In this document: piece by piece, positions 44,401-54,259 of the stretch
Position numbering within the stretch: position 1 is the first letter of the stretch
Layout: each line of letters starts with the position of its first letter
Assembly (NCBI RefSeq): GCF_016920785.2
Contig: NW_024609835.1
Span: 178,619,109 to 178,683,108, forward strand
Source: Ixodes scapularis
Lineage: Eukaryota; Arthropoda; Arachnida; Ixodida; Ixodidae
Reading direction: 5' to 3'
Length of the DNA stretch: 64,000 nt
Position numbers and translations under genes: made by a program
Notes under the pieces: generated by a model
What the model was told of the DNA's origin: nothing
The model's database searches: none
Seen by the model: only the letters and a program-made list of their open reading frames with translations

Positions 44401-46210
44401 GTACATGAGAGGGAGGTGCACGACCGACATTTATTTGGGCAGGCCTTTGTCCAGTCCGACCCACCGCTGTTCCCGCGGACAGCGGCTGGAGGGCTGTATT
44501 GTCGCGCGACTCTGGCTCGCCGGCCGCTTTGTTGTGACCTTACGAAGGACCGCAGCAGACGCTATGCGAACCATCGGAGCCAATCCAGTGCCGTTTGAGT
44601 GACACGTAACCTCCACGGGAGGGGCGCAGCGATGCGAGGGGTGTGTTGTCACGTGATGCCTTCGCAGCTCTGCGATTGGCTGGGGTGCCTCGTAGCGTCC
44701 GCTGCGGTCCCTCGTCAGGTGGACGGGGCAGGAACAACTTACGTCCTGTACCGCGGCTGTCGCCGCTGAAGGGCCCCCCTGCCCGCAGGCTTTGTATTTA
44801 CGCGTTTCGTGAAAGCCGCTGTCAATCTGGGTGCGTTTTGCGACGATTATCACGACGGTGGTCAAAGTTCCTGTGACCTTTAGGACTGCAGTGACCTACT
44901 TGTATGTTTCTGTACTCGTATCATTTGAATGTTTCGGTTTAGTCGTTAGGGGGGGGGGATCGGTGACCAAGTGAGCTAGTGCACAACAGCTCGGAGCACG
45001 TGGAGCGAAAGCTCGCGCTGCGGAACCCAGGGACCTTCTGGGCTTAAGGCCACGGTCCCACTGAATGTGGCAGTTTAGGTACTTTTTGGCAGGTCATTAC
45101 TCATCTCCTTTTGAATACTGTTTAATGGGATTGATGTCATTCGAAAGGCAATGCAATCCTCTTTCATTTGTTAATATGTGTGTGTTGGTTTTTACTGTTC
45201 ATGCGCATTTGTAGCGTTGCGAATAGGATGGCGCGGACCCTCACTTGCTCCGCTAGTTCATGTTTTATGAACGATCCATTAAAGATAACACGGTTCCAAT
45301 ATAGCGGTTTTGTTAAGATGATGTCGGAGCAGAATGTAACGATACACTTTTTTGGTATTTGCACTACTTTGTTTTTTTCATCCCTCCAAAGATTGCCTTA
45401 AAATTGACATTTTTCAGCACAAATATGTTTTTAATGACAAACGCTAGGACAATGAAATTAGCCACAGATGTAGCGCTTATAATTGCTAATATGCAAAAAA
45501 AAGTTTAATGTTGTGTAAAATTTTTTTGTTTATATATTTTATATCAAACGTAGCACTTTTTTGTGCTTCGAGTCACGGCACTTCAAATGCCGCTAAGGAA
45601 ATAATTAAACTATGATAAAATCTTTTATAACATTTAGATCTACAATGGTTCCCCAAGAGGTGGACGATGGCTTTTTTTCATTTTCAAAGTCATAACGCTC
45701 CAGGAGCCCTTCAAACTTACCTGTTTTTGACGCATATCTTTTTTGGACATCAAACAGATTTATTGGCATCTAATAACATTTATTGTTTGGAATAGATATA
45801 CATTCCGATGCATTAGATTCTCACGATGATCTTGCTTTGGTTTTTTAATAGGTGTAGAGCTTAGATAATTTTAAAAATAATTAAAAACTGTTTGGGTGTT
45901 TTGTTGCGCTACCTGGCAGGTGGCAGACAAACTGCTGATTTCTAATGTTCAAAAAAGTTCCGAGGGCGGCGTTGGCGTCTGTATCATCATCAATCTCCGT
46001 GTCTTTTTACCTTCACATTTAAAAAATATATTGGAAGATTTACTATCGATAAATGAATGGTTTAAGTGCTTGGTCAGGTTAATAAATCTAAGACAAATAA
46101 TTACACAAGCGTAGCGTGATATAATGTGTTCACTATTCGATATGATTGAAATCAATAAACAATAAAGACGAAGAGGAAAATAATACACCCGAGTTCACTT
46201 CATGCCTAGA
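41497..46210. other. No gene supported; homopolymer tracts
   Basis: A G-run interrupted once lies at 42024-42065, a G-run at 43776-43800 and a GT-rich stretch at 42985-43080. Frames of up to 276 codons on the minus strand at 42357-43187 run through low-complexity TH- and PT-rich sequence and have no motif. 45400-46200 is AT-rich with nothing visible. Confidence 0.4.
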
Positions 46211-46214
46211 GTCA

Positions 46215-46500
46215 CTAAATGAGCTTTAAAGTATCGGCACTCCGATCCCCAAAATTGTTTTGGGCGCCGCCATTTCGGGTCTTGTTCAGAGCAAACGCAA
46301 CTGCCGATCGTCATGATTCAAAAGTACGACTTCCTCAGCATTAGATGCGGTGCAAGGAAGCTGATGCAATATTGCAATGCTCTGTCGCGGGTTGTTTAAA
46401 CGTTTGTGGGGGATGGAAAAGCGTTTTCTGTGATCTTAGATAAAGCTTTAGATAACTGGCAACCATGATTTTAAGCCACAATATGGCCAAGTGTCGTTAC
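46215..46500 (+). repeat. Left arm of an older foldback repeat split by the Gypsy insertion
   Basis: It contains ATAACTGGCAACCATGATTT, TAAGCCACAATATGGCC (46452-46488), exactly inverted at 51119-51155, and GCAACTGCCGATCGTCATGA, TTCAAAAGT inverted at about 51281-51309. Arms are about 75-80 percent alike by eye. Confidence 0.75.
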
Positions 46501-46607
46501 TCTGAACCGTAGCAAATTTACTGGCACAAGCGGGAACAATGAGGAAGAGGCAGGTGTCGAAAGGTAGTGGCTTGTGGAATTCACGGGGCTTACGTCATGG
46601 CCCCTCC

Positions 46608-46749
46608 TGTGTGAGATAGTTGTTGTTGGAAGTATGAAAAGGGCGACCTTTCAACATGGAACCAGGCACGCAACTGCCCGCTCTTTAATACACTTCTTCC
46701 TTTCAACATGGTTCCATGTTGAAAGGTCGCCCTTTTCATACTTCCAACA
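46608..46749 (+). repeat. 5' LTR, rearranged into a foldback
   Basis: Only its first about 15 bases (TGTGTGAGATAGTTG) and its last 38 bases (46712-46749) are in direct orientation relative to the 3' LTR. 46624-46700 is the exact reverse complement of 3' LTR bases 50968-51044. 46701-46711 is a further short inverted piece (TTTCAACATGG) that forms a palindrome with the following TTCCATGTTGAAA. Confidence 0.9.
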
Positions 46750-46765
46750 TGGTGTCAGAAGTGGG
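46750..46765 (+). promoter_or_regulatory. Primer-binding site
   Basis: TGGTGTCAGAAGTGGG begins immediately after the LTR's terminal CA, the position of the tRNA primer-binding site. I do not assign the tRNA. Confidence 0.7.
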
Positions 46766-46773
46766 ATCCGGCC

Positions 46774-47421
46774 ATGCATAATCCCTCAGCTTGCGAAACA
46801 ACCGGCTCTTCAGACGCCGAAGCGACCGCAAAGCAGCTGCCACGGAACAGTTCTGGTCAACCTCTAATACAAGGTACGCAATCAGACATCAGCTCTATAA
46901 TGGCGTCGTTCCAAATAGCTCCACCCGACCCATTTAACTTCACCACTCCAAACGAGTGGCCTGCTTGGAAGAAACGTTTTCTTCGGTACCGCACAGCCTC
47001 GGGATTACAAGCTGCTACCGAAGAAAAGCAAGTCGACACGCTTGTCTACTTGATGGGAACGCAAGCGGAGGACATCTTCAACACTTTCAAGCTAAGTCCT
47101 GAGAACGCTAAGAAGTTTGAAGTCGTGTTAGGCCACTACGAGACCTATTTCTTTCCAAGACGCAACATAATCTTCGAAAGAGCACGATTCAATACCCGAA
47201 CACAGGGAGAGAGTGAATCAGTGGAAGACTTTGCGACGGCATTGCACACATTAGCCGACACCTGCAACTTTGGCGAGCTAAAAGAACTCATCAGGGATCG
47301 CTTGGTCGTGGGCCTGCAAGACAGAAAAGTTTCAGAAAAACTACAGTTGGACTCGTCGCTGGACTTGATGAAGGCACTCACAACTGCCCGCTCTTTAATG
47401 CACAATTGCCCGTCAGCATGA
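46774..47421 (+). pseudogene. gag: Gag, N-terminal part, frame broken at the 22-bp insertion
   Basis: Gag forms the virus-like particle. The 215-codon frame may start at 46774 or, more likely from its MASFQIAPPDPFNF start, at the internal ATG 46900. Features include EWPAWKKRF, LVYLMGTQAEDIFNTF, FFPRRNIIFERARFN and RDRLVVGLQD, the retrotransposon Gag capsid-type region. The frame ends shortly after ALTTAR because of a 22-bp insertion (47391-47412). The frame that continues Gag into the nucleocapsid resumes at 47413 in the second frame. The LTR-like origin of the insertion is described in the findings. Confidence 0.9.
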
Positions 47422-48355
47422 GACAGTCCGACAACAGCAGAAAGAGCTACGATTCCCAGAAAACACAGAATCAGTAGACCAGATACACACCAGAAGGAAA
47501 TTTACTGCGCCGCAAAAGGCTGCAGTCGCTTGGGACAGAACTTTATCAAAACGTTACCAACACGACACCAAAGCTCAAGAACGATCCTGCATCTGGTGCG
47601 GACACGAAACACACCCCCGATCGAGATGTCCAGCAAAAGACGCGGTGTGCCGGAGTTGTGGAAAAGGAGGACACTTTATGACGGTTTGTCGGTCGACATC
47701 TTCTCTTAGAAATGTCACCGAGCAACAAGAAGGGCTCGTCTCAACAGGACAGTTAATGACTGCCTCGAAACCCGCCACCGCAACGAAGAACAATGGGAAG
47801 CAAGAGCCAGGATTTCTCGGAACGTTATCAAACTTTGGAGCCTCAAAGTGGGAATTGTCAATATTGGTCCAAAGCCAACCGGTTCTATTCAAGATAGACA
47901 CCGGTGCAGATGAGACGGTGATCCCCGAAGACCTTTTTAGGAGTCTCTTCAAAGACCGCACTCTACACTCGCCGAGACGCCAGCTGCAGGGGCCCGACGG
48001 CAAGTCGCTTCACGTTCTAGGCGTCGCAAGCATGAACCTTTCGTTCAAAAACTACAGTAGCGAAGAGGAAGTTTACATTCTGCGTGGCCTCAACACACCG
48101 CTGCTTGGAAAGCCAGCTATAGAAAAACTCAAAGTACTCTCTGAAATCTGCGAGGTGCGTGGACTGTACCCTGAGGAAGATTTTCCCAGCCTTTTTCAAG
48201 GTCTCGGCACAATGGAGGGTGACTACGACGTAAAGCTTGCACCGGATGCGACGCCCTTTGCCTTGACTTCACCTCGCAGGTCCCTCTGCCTCTTTTTAAC
48301 AAGACAAAAGTGGAGCTTGAGAGGATGCAGAATCTGGGAGTCATTTCACCAGTGA
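47402..48355 (+). pseudogene. Gag C-terminus (nucleocapsid) and aspartic protease
   Basis: A continuous frame from about 47402 encodes two zinc knuckles, CIWCGHETHPRSRC and CRSCGKGGHFMTVC (both CX2CX4HX4C), and then a retropepsin with the catalytic motif FKIDTGADETVIP and the flap-side LLGKPAI. Protease processes Gag and Pol in the particle. The frame runs to a stop at 48353-48355, but homology leaves it near 48280, where one base is missing before the RT frame. The sequence there is not a canonical slippery heptamer, so I read it as a mutation. Confidence 0.88.
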
Positions 48356-50856
48356 CAGAACCCGTGGAGTGGTGCGCCCCGATGGTAGTGGTCCCTAAGG
48401 CCTCGGGTGACATTCGCATCTGCGTTGACTTTACGCAACTGAACAAGTACGTCCAGAGGGAATGGCACCCGATCCCATCAGTGGAACACTCTTTGGGAAT
48501 GTTGCAGAAGGCAACCGTTTTCTCGAAAATCGACGCCAACTCGGGGTTTTGGCAAATCCCCTTAAGTGAAAACAGCAAGCCCTTGACTACATTCATAACA
48601 CCTTTTGGAAGGTTCTGTTTTAACAGGTTGCCGTTCGGAATTTCTTCGGCGCCAGAACACTTCCAAAGAAGAATGAACGATGTTCTTTTGGGTCTTGAAG
48701 GAGTGGCGTGCCATATGGACGACGTCCTGATCTGGGGATCTACAAAAGATCAACACGATAGCCATCTAAGAGCAGTCCTGGAGCGTCTCACTCAAGCGGG
48801 GATCACACTAAACAGAGAGAAATGCCTCTTCAGCGTTACGAAGATTTCTTTCCTGGGACACGTGATTGAGAACAATCAAGTTCGTCCAGATCCAGCAAAG
48901 CTGTCAGCTATTCTGCAGATGCCAAATCCAACATCAAAGAAGGAGTTACGACGCATCATGGGAATGGCAACGTATCTAACGCGCTTCGTGCCTAATGGTG
49001 CACAGCTCCTAGAACCGCTATCGTCGATGCTAAGCACCAAGCACGACTTCGTCTGGAATCAACCTCAACAGCTTGCCTTCGACCGGTGGAAATCTATGCT
49101 TTCATCAGACCCAGTTCTAGGCATCTACGATCCAAGCAAGGAAACAGTTGTCAGTGCTGACGCATCGGCATACGGTCTAGGTGCTGTCTTACGCCAGAAA
49201 GAAGGAGAGTGGTTCAAGGTGATCGCCTACGCGTCAAGACTCCTAACAGACACTGAACGCCGATATGCACAGATCGAGAAGGAAGGCTTGGCCCTCGTAT
49301 GGGCCAGCGAGAAGTTTCGAGACTACCTCGTGGGAAGAAACTTCACTCTTGAAACTGACCACAAGCCCCTCGTCTCACTCTTTGGGTCCAAAGCGCTCGA
49401 TGACCTGACACCGAGGCTACAGAGGATGCGCATGAGACTCATGCGTTTCACGTATGCGATTGTTTACGTCCCTGGCAAGGATCTCACTGCAGCCGACGCT
49501 TTGTCAAGGTCTCCTATCTTACAATCCGAACCTTTCGAGCTCGAAAATGAAATTGACGGCTACATTACACACGTCGCCTCTTCTATGCCTCTGACAACAT
49601 ACAGTATTCAAAAAGTCGCCAGTGAACAACGTAAAGACAAAGTGTGCATGCGTCTTCAGAAAATCATTCAAACAGGGTGGCCGAGAAGAAGAGATGTGGA
49701 GCTGGATCTCAAACCCTATTGGGAAAACAAAGACAACATCTCAATTGTTGACGACGTATTAGTATACACGTCAAGAGTGATAATCCCGGAATCGATGCGC
49801 GACCAAGTCCTGCGCCAACTTCACGAAGGCCATTTCGGGATGGACAAATGCAAAGGACGAGCGAAGGACTCTGTCTGGTGGCCTGGAGTCGATTCAGACA
49901 TAGAACGTTTGATCAAAAACTGTCACGTGTGCCTCAAACAGAGCGCCAATCACAAGATGCCTCTTCTGCCAACAGATTTCCCACAACGTCCATGGGAAAG
50001 AGTAGCGATGGATTTGTTTTTCTGGGATGGAGCCTGGTGGCTAATCGTAACTGATTATTTCTCACGCTACCCAGAACTGACCCGCCTTGCCAGCCTCTCG
50101 TCAAAAAGTGTGATCAATCACTGCAAGTCCATTTTTGCGAGGCATGGGATACCGGACGTGGTGTTATCTGACAACGGACCCCAGTTTTCAAGTGCCGAAT
50201 TTGACAAATTTGCAAAAGAGTACAGCTTTCGCCACATTACTTCGAGTCCACGATATCCCCAAAGCAACGGAATGGCAGAAGCCGCGGTCAAAATAATAAA
50301 GACGTCACTGAAGAAAACTGGAGACCCGTATAAGACCCTGTTGGCATACAGAACAAGTCCACTGAAAAATGGGTACTCTCCGGCAGAACTCCTGATGGGC
50401 AGGAGGTTGCGAACAACTATTCCTGTTTCATCCAAGTGCCTTGTTCCCTGCCTTCCAGATCTTAGCAGCGTAAGAACATATGAAACATCCCAGAGACGAA
50501 AGCAAAAACAAGACTTCGACCGTAGGCATGGGGTCAGGGACTTGGTCGACCTTGACGAAGGAACCGACGTGTGGGTAGTGGACCTGCAACGACAAGGAGT
50601 CGTCGAAAGCAATGCAAATGAGCCCAGATCTTACTGGGTTGACACTGACGCCGGAGAGCCCATTCGCAGAAACAGAACACACCTGATTCCTTTACCAAGT
50701 CAGATTCCCAGGCCAGAAATAGTACCGGTACACGAGGATGTGCAAAGAGACGAAACTGAGCAACCGGAGCCTGGACCTCATTCCGCCGAGAACAATCACA
50801 CCTACACAAGGAGTGGAAGATGTGTTCGTCCACCAAAGAGGTATCCCGAACAATGA
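48282..50856 (+). pseudogene. pol: Pol: reverse transcriptase, RNase H and integrase
   Basis: Counting from the first ATG at 48310 (848 codons): RT with FSKIDAN (about residues 71-77), LPFGISSAPEHFQ and the catalytic box HMDD (135-138); RNase H with SADASAYGLGA (D284), E324 region, TDHKPL (D350) and AADALSR (D396); integrase zinc finger H505, H508, C538, C541; integrase core D568, D621 in SDNGPQF and E657 in YPQSNGMAEA (D,D-35-E). The tail is basic with YTRSGRCVRPPKR. Homology begins upstream of 48310, so the true frame starts at the lesion near 48280. No internal stop is present. The domain is intact, but its expression would depend on the broken upstream frames, hence pseudogene. Confidence 0.93.
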
Positions 50857-50872
50857 ACGTTGCCGATGTGAG

Positions 50873-50932
50873 ACTTAGTAGGGGAGATGTGTGAGATAGT
50901 TTACTTAGTAGGGGAGATGTGTGAGATAGTTC
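50873..50932 (+). repeat. 30-bp duplication of polypurine tract plus LTR start
   Basis: ACTTAGTAGGGGAGATGTGT, then GAGATAGTTT/C, occurs at 50873 and again at 50903. The purine run AGGGGAGA precedes TGTGTGAGATAG each time, so the 3' LTR could be said to start at 50888 or 50918. Confidence 0.85.
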
Positions 50933-51044
50933 ATCGCTCGTGTCGGCTTTGCCGACACGAGGGAAGAGGAAGAAGTGTATTAAAGAGCGGGCAGTTGCGT
51001 GCCTGGTTCCATGTTGAAAGGTCGCCCTTTTCATACTTCCAACA
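50918..51044 (+). repeat. 3' LTR, 127 bp
   Basis: It starts TGTGTGAGATAGTTC and ends CATACTTCCAACA, followed by the target duplication CTCC. It contains a hairpin CTCGTGTCGGCTTTGCCGAC, ACGAG and GTATTAAAGAGCG, a possible TATA-like element. It is very short for a Gypsy LTR. Confidence 0.9.
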
Positions 51045-51094
51045 CTCCAGGTATTACAAGCCTCTTGAAAAAGAGCATGAATAGTGTCATTAAA

Positions 51095-51385
51095 TAAGCT
51101 ACGCTTCAGAGTAGCGTTGGCCATATTGTGGCTTAAAATCATGGTTGCCAGTTATTTGAAGCCTTATCTGAAATCATAAGAAACGCTTTTCCGTCTTCCA
51201 CTTCAAACAGTTTGCGACCAAGCAAAGCAACATTACATGAGCTTCCTAACGCCGAATCTAAAGTTGGGGATGTCGCACTTTTGAATCATGACGATCGGCA
51301 GTTGCGCCTGCTCTGCACAAGCACGATAATGGCGGCGTTCACAACACTGTTGGGGAAGAGTGTGCCGATGGTCTAAGCGCAGCTC
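51095..51385 (-). repeat. Right arm of the foldback repeat
   Basis: Inverse partner of 46215-46500, including the 37-bp exact match at 51119-51155. The two arms, without the Gypsy element, would form a repeat of roughly 750 bp with a central spacer of about 150 bp. Confidence 0.75.
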
Positions 51386-51649
51386 ATTTATTGGCTATAC
51401 TTCCCTCAAATCTCCTTTCCCCCGACTGAAACTGAAACTAAATATGAATAATACACTATTATTATAACTTATTTAGTTCTAACCAACTACACACAGTGAG
51501 AGGAGGAAGCGGCCGGATAGGAAAAACGCGGGTTTTATGTGCAACCGTTCTTACCGTCTCAAAAGAGAGAACGCGCGAGTGCGCTGGCTTAAAAAAATAC
51601 GATCCAAAGAAAAGAGGCGGCACGCTGTGTTCTTTGTGATTGTGCATCT

Positions 51650-51857
51650 AATAGACCGATCTCACCAGCCAGTTTGACTACGCCACCGCTGCCGCAAAGC
51701 ATCGAGGGAACTTTAGTCTTTCTGCGCGTGCCACAACCTCGCTGGAGCTCTGCGCGTGCAGGCCACGAACAGTCTCGTGCACTGCCGATTGCCTCCTGTG
51801 GACTAAAGTTATGGCTGCCTCGCTCATGCGTCGAACGCTTGGTGAGATCGGTCTATT
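51650..51857 (-). mobile_element. MITE family A, copy 3
   Basis: Perfect 17-bp inverted ends, AATAGACCGATCTCACC and its inverse GGTGAGATCGGTCTATT. Inner blocks GCCACCGCTGCCGCAAAGCAT, CAACCTCGCTGGAGCTCTGC and ACTAAAGTTATGGC are the inverses of those in copy 1. The best preserved of the three. Confidence 0.8.
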
Positions 51858-51999
51858 GCAAATTGTTGTGGGTATGTTTATACAGCCAGAAGTTAGTCTG
51901 CCTTAGTGGGCGTCTGGTGTCTCAGCTGTAGATGAACAATTTAGCCAGTGCGGTACAACCGCAAACGTGGTGCCTTTAACGTGCACCACGCAGTAGTGA

Positions 52000-52330
52000 T
52001 ACACGACCGCACGCCGGTACGATGCTCTTCCAGATCAAAACGGGCAGAGGCGGGGTGGGTTCTGCAGCGCGAGCTTTTGCTTTACGTGCTCCGAGCTGGC
52101 GTGCGCTGTACTCCGTTTCACCTTATGTTGTACCCAGAGAAGGCTAGAAGCGCGAGCTCATAGCGTTGGTAGCTGCTCTAAACATACGAGAACTTGTGCC
52201 GCCGAGATGTGCCCTAGAGCAAGGAGCTCGCACTTGTACCTTTTACTGCGGTACATCATAAGGTGAAACAGAGTATAGACCATGCACTCGGCCACCAATC
52301 CCCCCCCCCCCCCCCCCCCCCCTTTGTGCG
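52000..52330. repeat. Imperfect inverted repeat and poly-C tract
   Basis: ACTCCGTTTCACCTTATG (52110) is inverted as CATAAGGTGAAACAGAGTAT (52256), flanked by further GTACC and CGCGAGCTC inversions. A C-run of 23 lies at 52300-52322. Confidence 0.5.
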
Positions 52331-52645
52331 TCTAATTTATATACAGGTATAAGTATTTGAAGATCGACGATGGACGTCGATCGTCTCGAGGTAATGTAAC
52401 GTAATAACATTGTATAAACGATAAACATATTGAAAGACTGAACGACTCAATTTTTCAATTCTTGGATTGTAATAAGGCGGTAGCCTATTGTACTTACTGT
52501 TGATGAAGAGCAATATGAGGTGACGATGTAATGATTAAATGATGAGGCTCTGTAAGGTCGACGACATTAGTGGGTGTCGAACCACAAAGTACATTGCCAG
52601 ACTTGTTTCAAGTATCGTGTACCCAAAGACCTTTCTTCACCCACA
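52331..52645. other. Nothing recognised
   Basis: AT-rich spacer between the poly-C tract and the YqaJ remnant. No open frame or repeat that I can support. Confidence 0.4.
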
Positions 52646-53110
52646 ATAGAATATGGTAGAATCAATGAGGATGCTGCTTTAGAACTAACTGTATGTGGAA
52701 CAGGAAAACTGCACTGTGCAGAAGTGCGGCTTATTCGTTAATGTGAGGGACGGATTTCTAGCAGCACTCCCTGATTGACCGCTTGTAACAAATGGCTTCG
52801 TTGACGTAAAGTGCCCCCGTTCCAAAAGATTCTCGAAGCCTGCTGAAACCGCAAAGGAGTATGAGGCGAAAAATAAGAAAAAGGAGCCTGGGTGTGAAAG
52901 GTCCAAATCACCACTATAGCTTCTACTACCAAATACAACGGCAGTTACACAACACTCAAAGAGAGTTTTGTGATTTCTTTATATTTACACCAAAGGGCAT
53001 TGATATCCTACGTATTCAGAGGGATGACACCTTCTGGTCAACCAACAAAGAGCCTTTTCTACTCAAGTTTTACATGGAAGGCCCGACTTCCGCTGAAATT
53101 CCTCACGTAG
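52646..53110 (+). pseudogene. YqaJ-family exonuclease/recombinase, decayed
   Basis: YqaJ proteins are PD-(D/E)XK-fold exonucleases related to phage lambda exonuclease, frequent in viruses and transposon-derived arthropod genes. Pieces occur in order: EYGRINEDAALE (from 52646); after a frameshift CGLFVNVRDGFLAALPD (from 52725), then a stop; FVDVKCPRSKRFSKPAE; a second frameshift; then YYQIQRQL, REFCDFFIFTPKGIDILRI and FYMEGP. These match the family pattern GFLAxSPDG, VExKCP, YYxQVQGQL and CDFxVxTPKG, including the catalytic D and the (D/E)xK pair. At least one stop and two frame changes make it a pseudogene. A degenerate Gypsy copy on the other strand abuts its end. Confidence 0.75.
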
Positions 53111-53640
53111 ACGACTTGTCCGACCGAATAAACTGCCATTACTCCCGATCTGGGAATCTCTCGATCTTCGTTTGTAAGCCATAGTATCATGAGATTGAGG
53201 GGTGTGGCTCTTCGTCCGCCGAATATTGCTTCGGCGGGTGTTTTTACCGTGTAAGATGAGACTGTCGCGTGCTGCTGGAACAACAACCTGGCGATTGTTC
53301 ACTGAACTGCTTCTTCCGTAAGCTTCATGAGGGCTTTTTTTTTTTGTTTCGCACACCATCTGTTCTGCATGCCCGTTAGTTGCAGGATGGTATGGTGCAC
53401 TAATGTGATGCCTGATGCCGGTTTTTGTTTTTTTCAAAAACTTGTTTATTTTGTTTGAAGCAAGATTTGGCGCGTTATCAGAGAAAAGTATTTTCGGTAG
53501 GGCAAAATAGGTAAAAGAGACCGTAGAACGTCAATGACGTGTTTGGACGTCGTGGTAGGCATCGTGTAAACTTCCAGCCACTTAGAGTACGCATCGCCCA
53601 TGACTCCGCTGATGCGGATACGTTTCGCCACCCACCGAAT
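53111..53640 (-). pseudogene. Ty3/Gypsy integrase fragment
   Basis: On the minus strand the sequence encodes GDAYSKWLEVYTMPTTTSKH and VIDVLRSL, the core around the first integrase aspartate (here within GDAYSKW). Then, after a frame change near 53440, it encodes GIRHHISAPYHPATNGHAEQ, which holds the third catalytic glutamate. The first part to about 53446 and the second from about 53437 are in different frames. The retained C-terminal end is poor. Different lineage from the 46.6-kb element. Confidence 0.75.
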
Positions 53641-53656
53641 GAATAATGGATCGTTT

Positions 53657-53760
53657 TCAATTACTGTTCATGATGGCGCTGGACTCGAGGAAGACTTCGA
53701 GTTTTTCCACAAAGTTAGCCCAGGTGCCAGCACTTTGTCGAAAGCGGTAAGTGTTCGAAA
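53657..53760 (-). pseudogene. Probable Gypsy gag start fused to the integrase remnant
   Basis: Minus-strand AGTWANFVEKLEVFLESSAI resembles the beginning of many Gypsy Gag proteins (W.xYxERLExFF.ANxI). It lies only about 20 bp upstream of the integrase fragment, implying loss of most of gag, protease, RT and RNase H. Confidence 0.4.
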
Positions 53761-54259
53761 GGTCGACAACGTCGGCTGCCACGTGCTGTGCTTGATACTG
53801 GACGCTTACCATTCGCTGAGAAGAAACTTGCTTGTTCGTCTGCCACGAGTCGTCCGATATCAGGTCATCACCGCTACTCCATCTCCCGACAAAACAGGAA
53901 TTCATTGTCCGCATGTCCATAGTTAGCAATCACGTGAACTTATATATACCCGAACGCTCATAACTTGCCGTCGCTAAACGCCGTTCATTGATAGCCTCTT
54001 CATTGCAAATAAACGTCTTCCTATTTATTCTGATGGTTTTCATCATATTCCTCCTAAGCTGTACTTACAACATTATGTGTGTCGGTACTTCCGAAAATAT
54101 TGGAACGGCGTTTGTTTTCTGGGAACTATAATGTAACAAACAACCTTTACAACATCTTCCGGATCCCGTGAAACACAATATTTTGTGACGTCACTTTTCA
54201 GTCGTCATTATAATGGTGAGGTAAGTACCGTAAATCGCGAAGCAGTTTACTTTACGTCC

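Larger units (their letters stand above)
46608..51044 (+). mobile_element. Ty3/Gypsy LTR retrotransposon, nearly complete
   Basis: A 4437-bp element with TG..CA ends, a 4-bp target duplication CTCC (46604-46607 and 51045-51048), LTRs of 142 and 127 bp, a primer-binding site directly after the 5' LTR and a polypurine tract before the 3' LTR. The order gag, nucleocapsid/protease, RT, RNase H, integrase (D,D-35-E) is that of the Metaviridae; the RT and integrase resemble mag/SURL-like lineages as I know them. Three lesions are visible: a folded-back 5' LTR, a 22-bp insertion in gag (47391-47412) and a 1-bp loss near 48280. It sits inside an older foldback repeat. This copy is probably unable to move by itself. 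Confidence 0.95.

Noticed and set aside
46957..47039. Minus-strand open frames within the Gypsy element
   Set aside because: Shadows of gag and pol on the other strand.
53657..53929. Whole 90-codon minus frame as an independent gene
   Set aside because: Only its last 25 residues look like Gag; the rest has no match and lies next to a deleted Gypsy copy.
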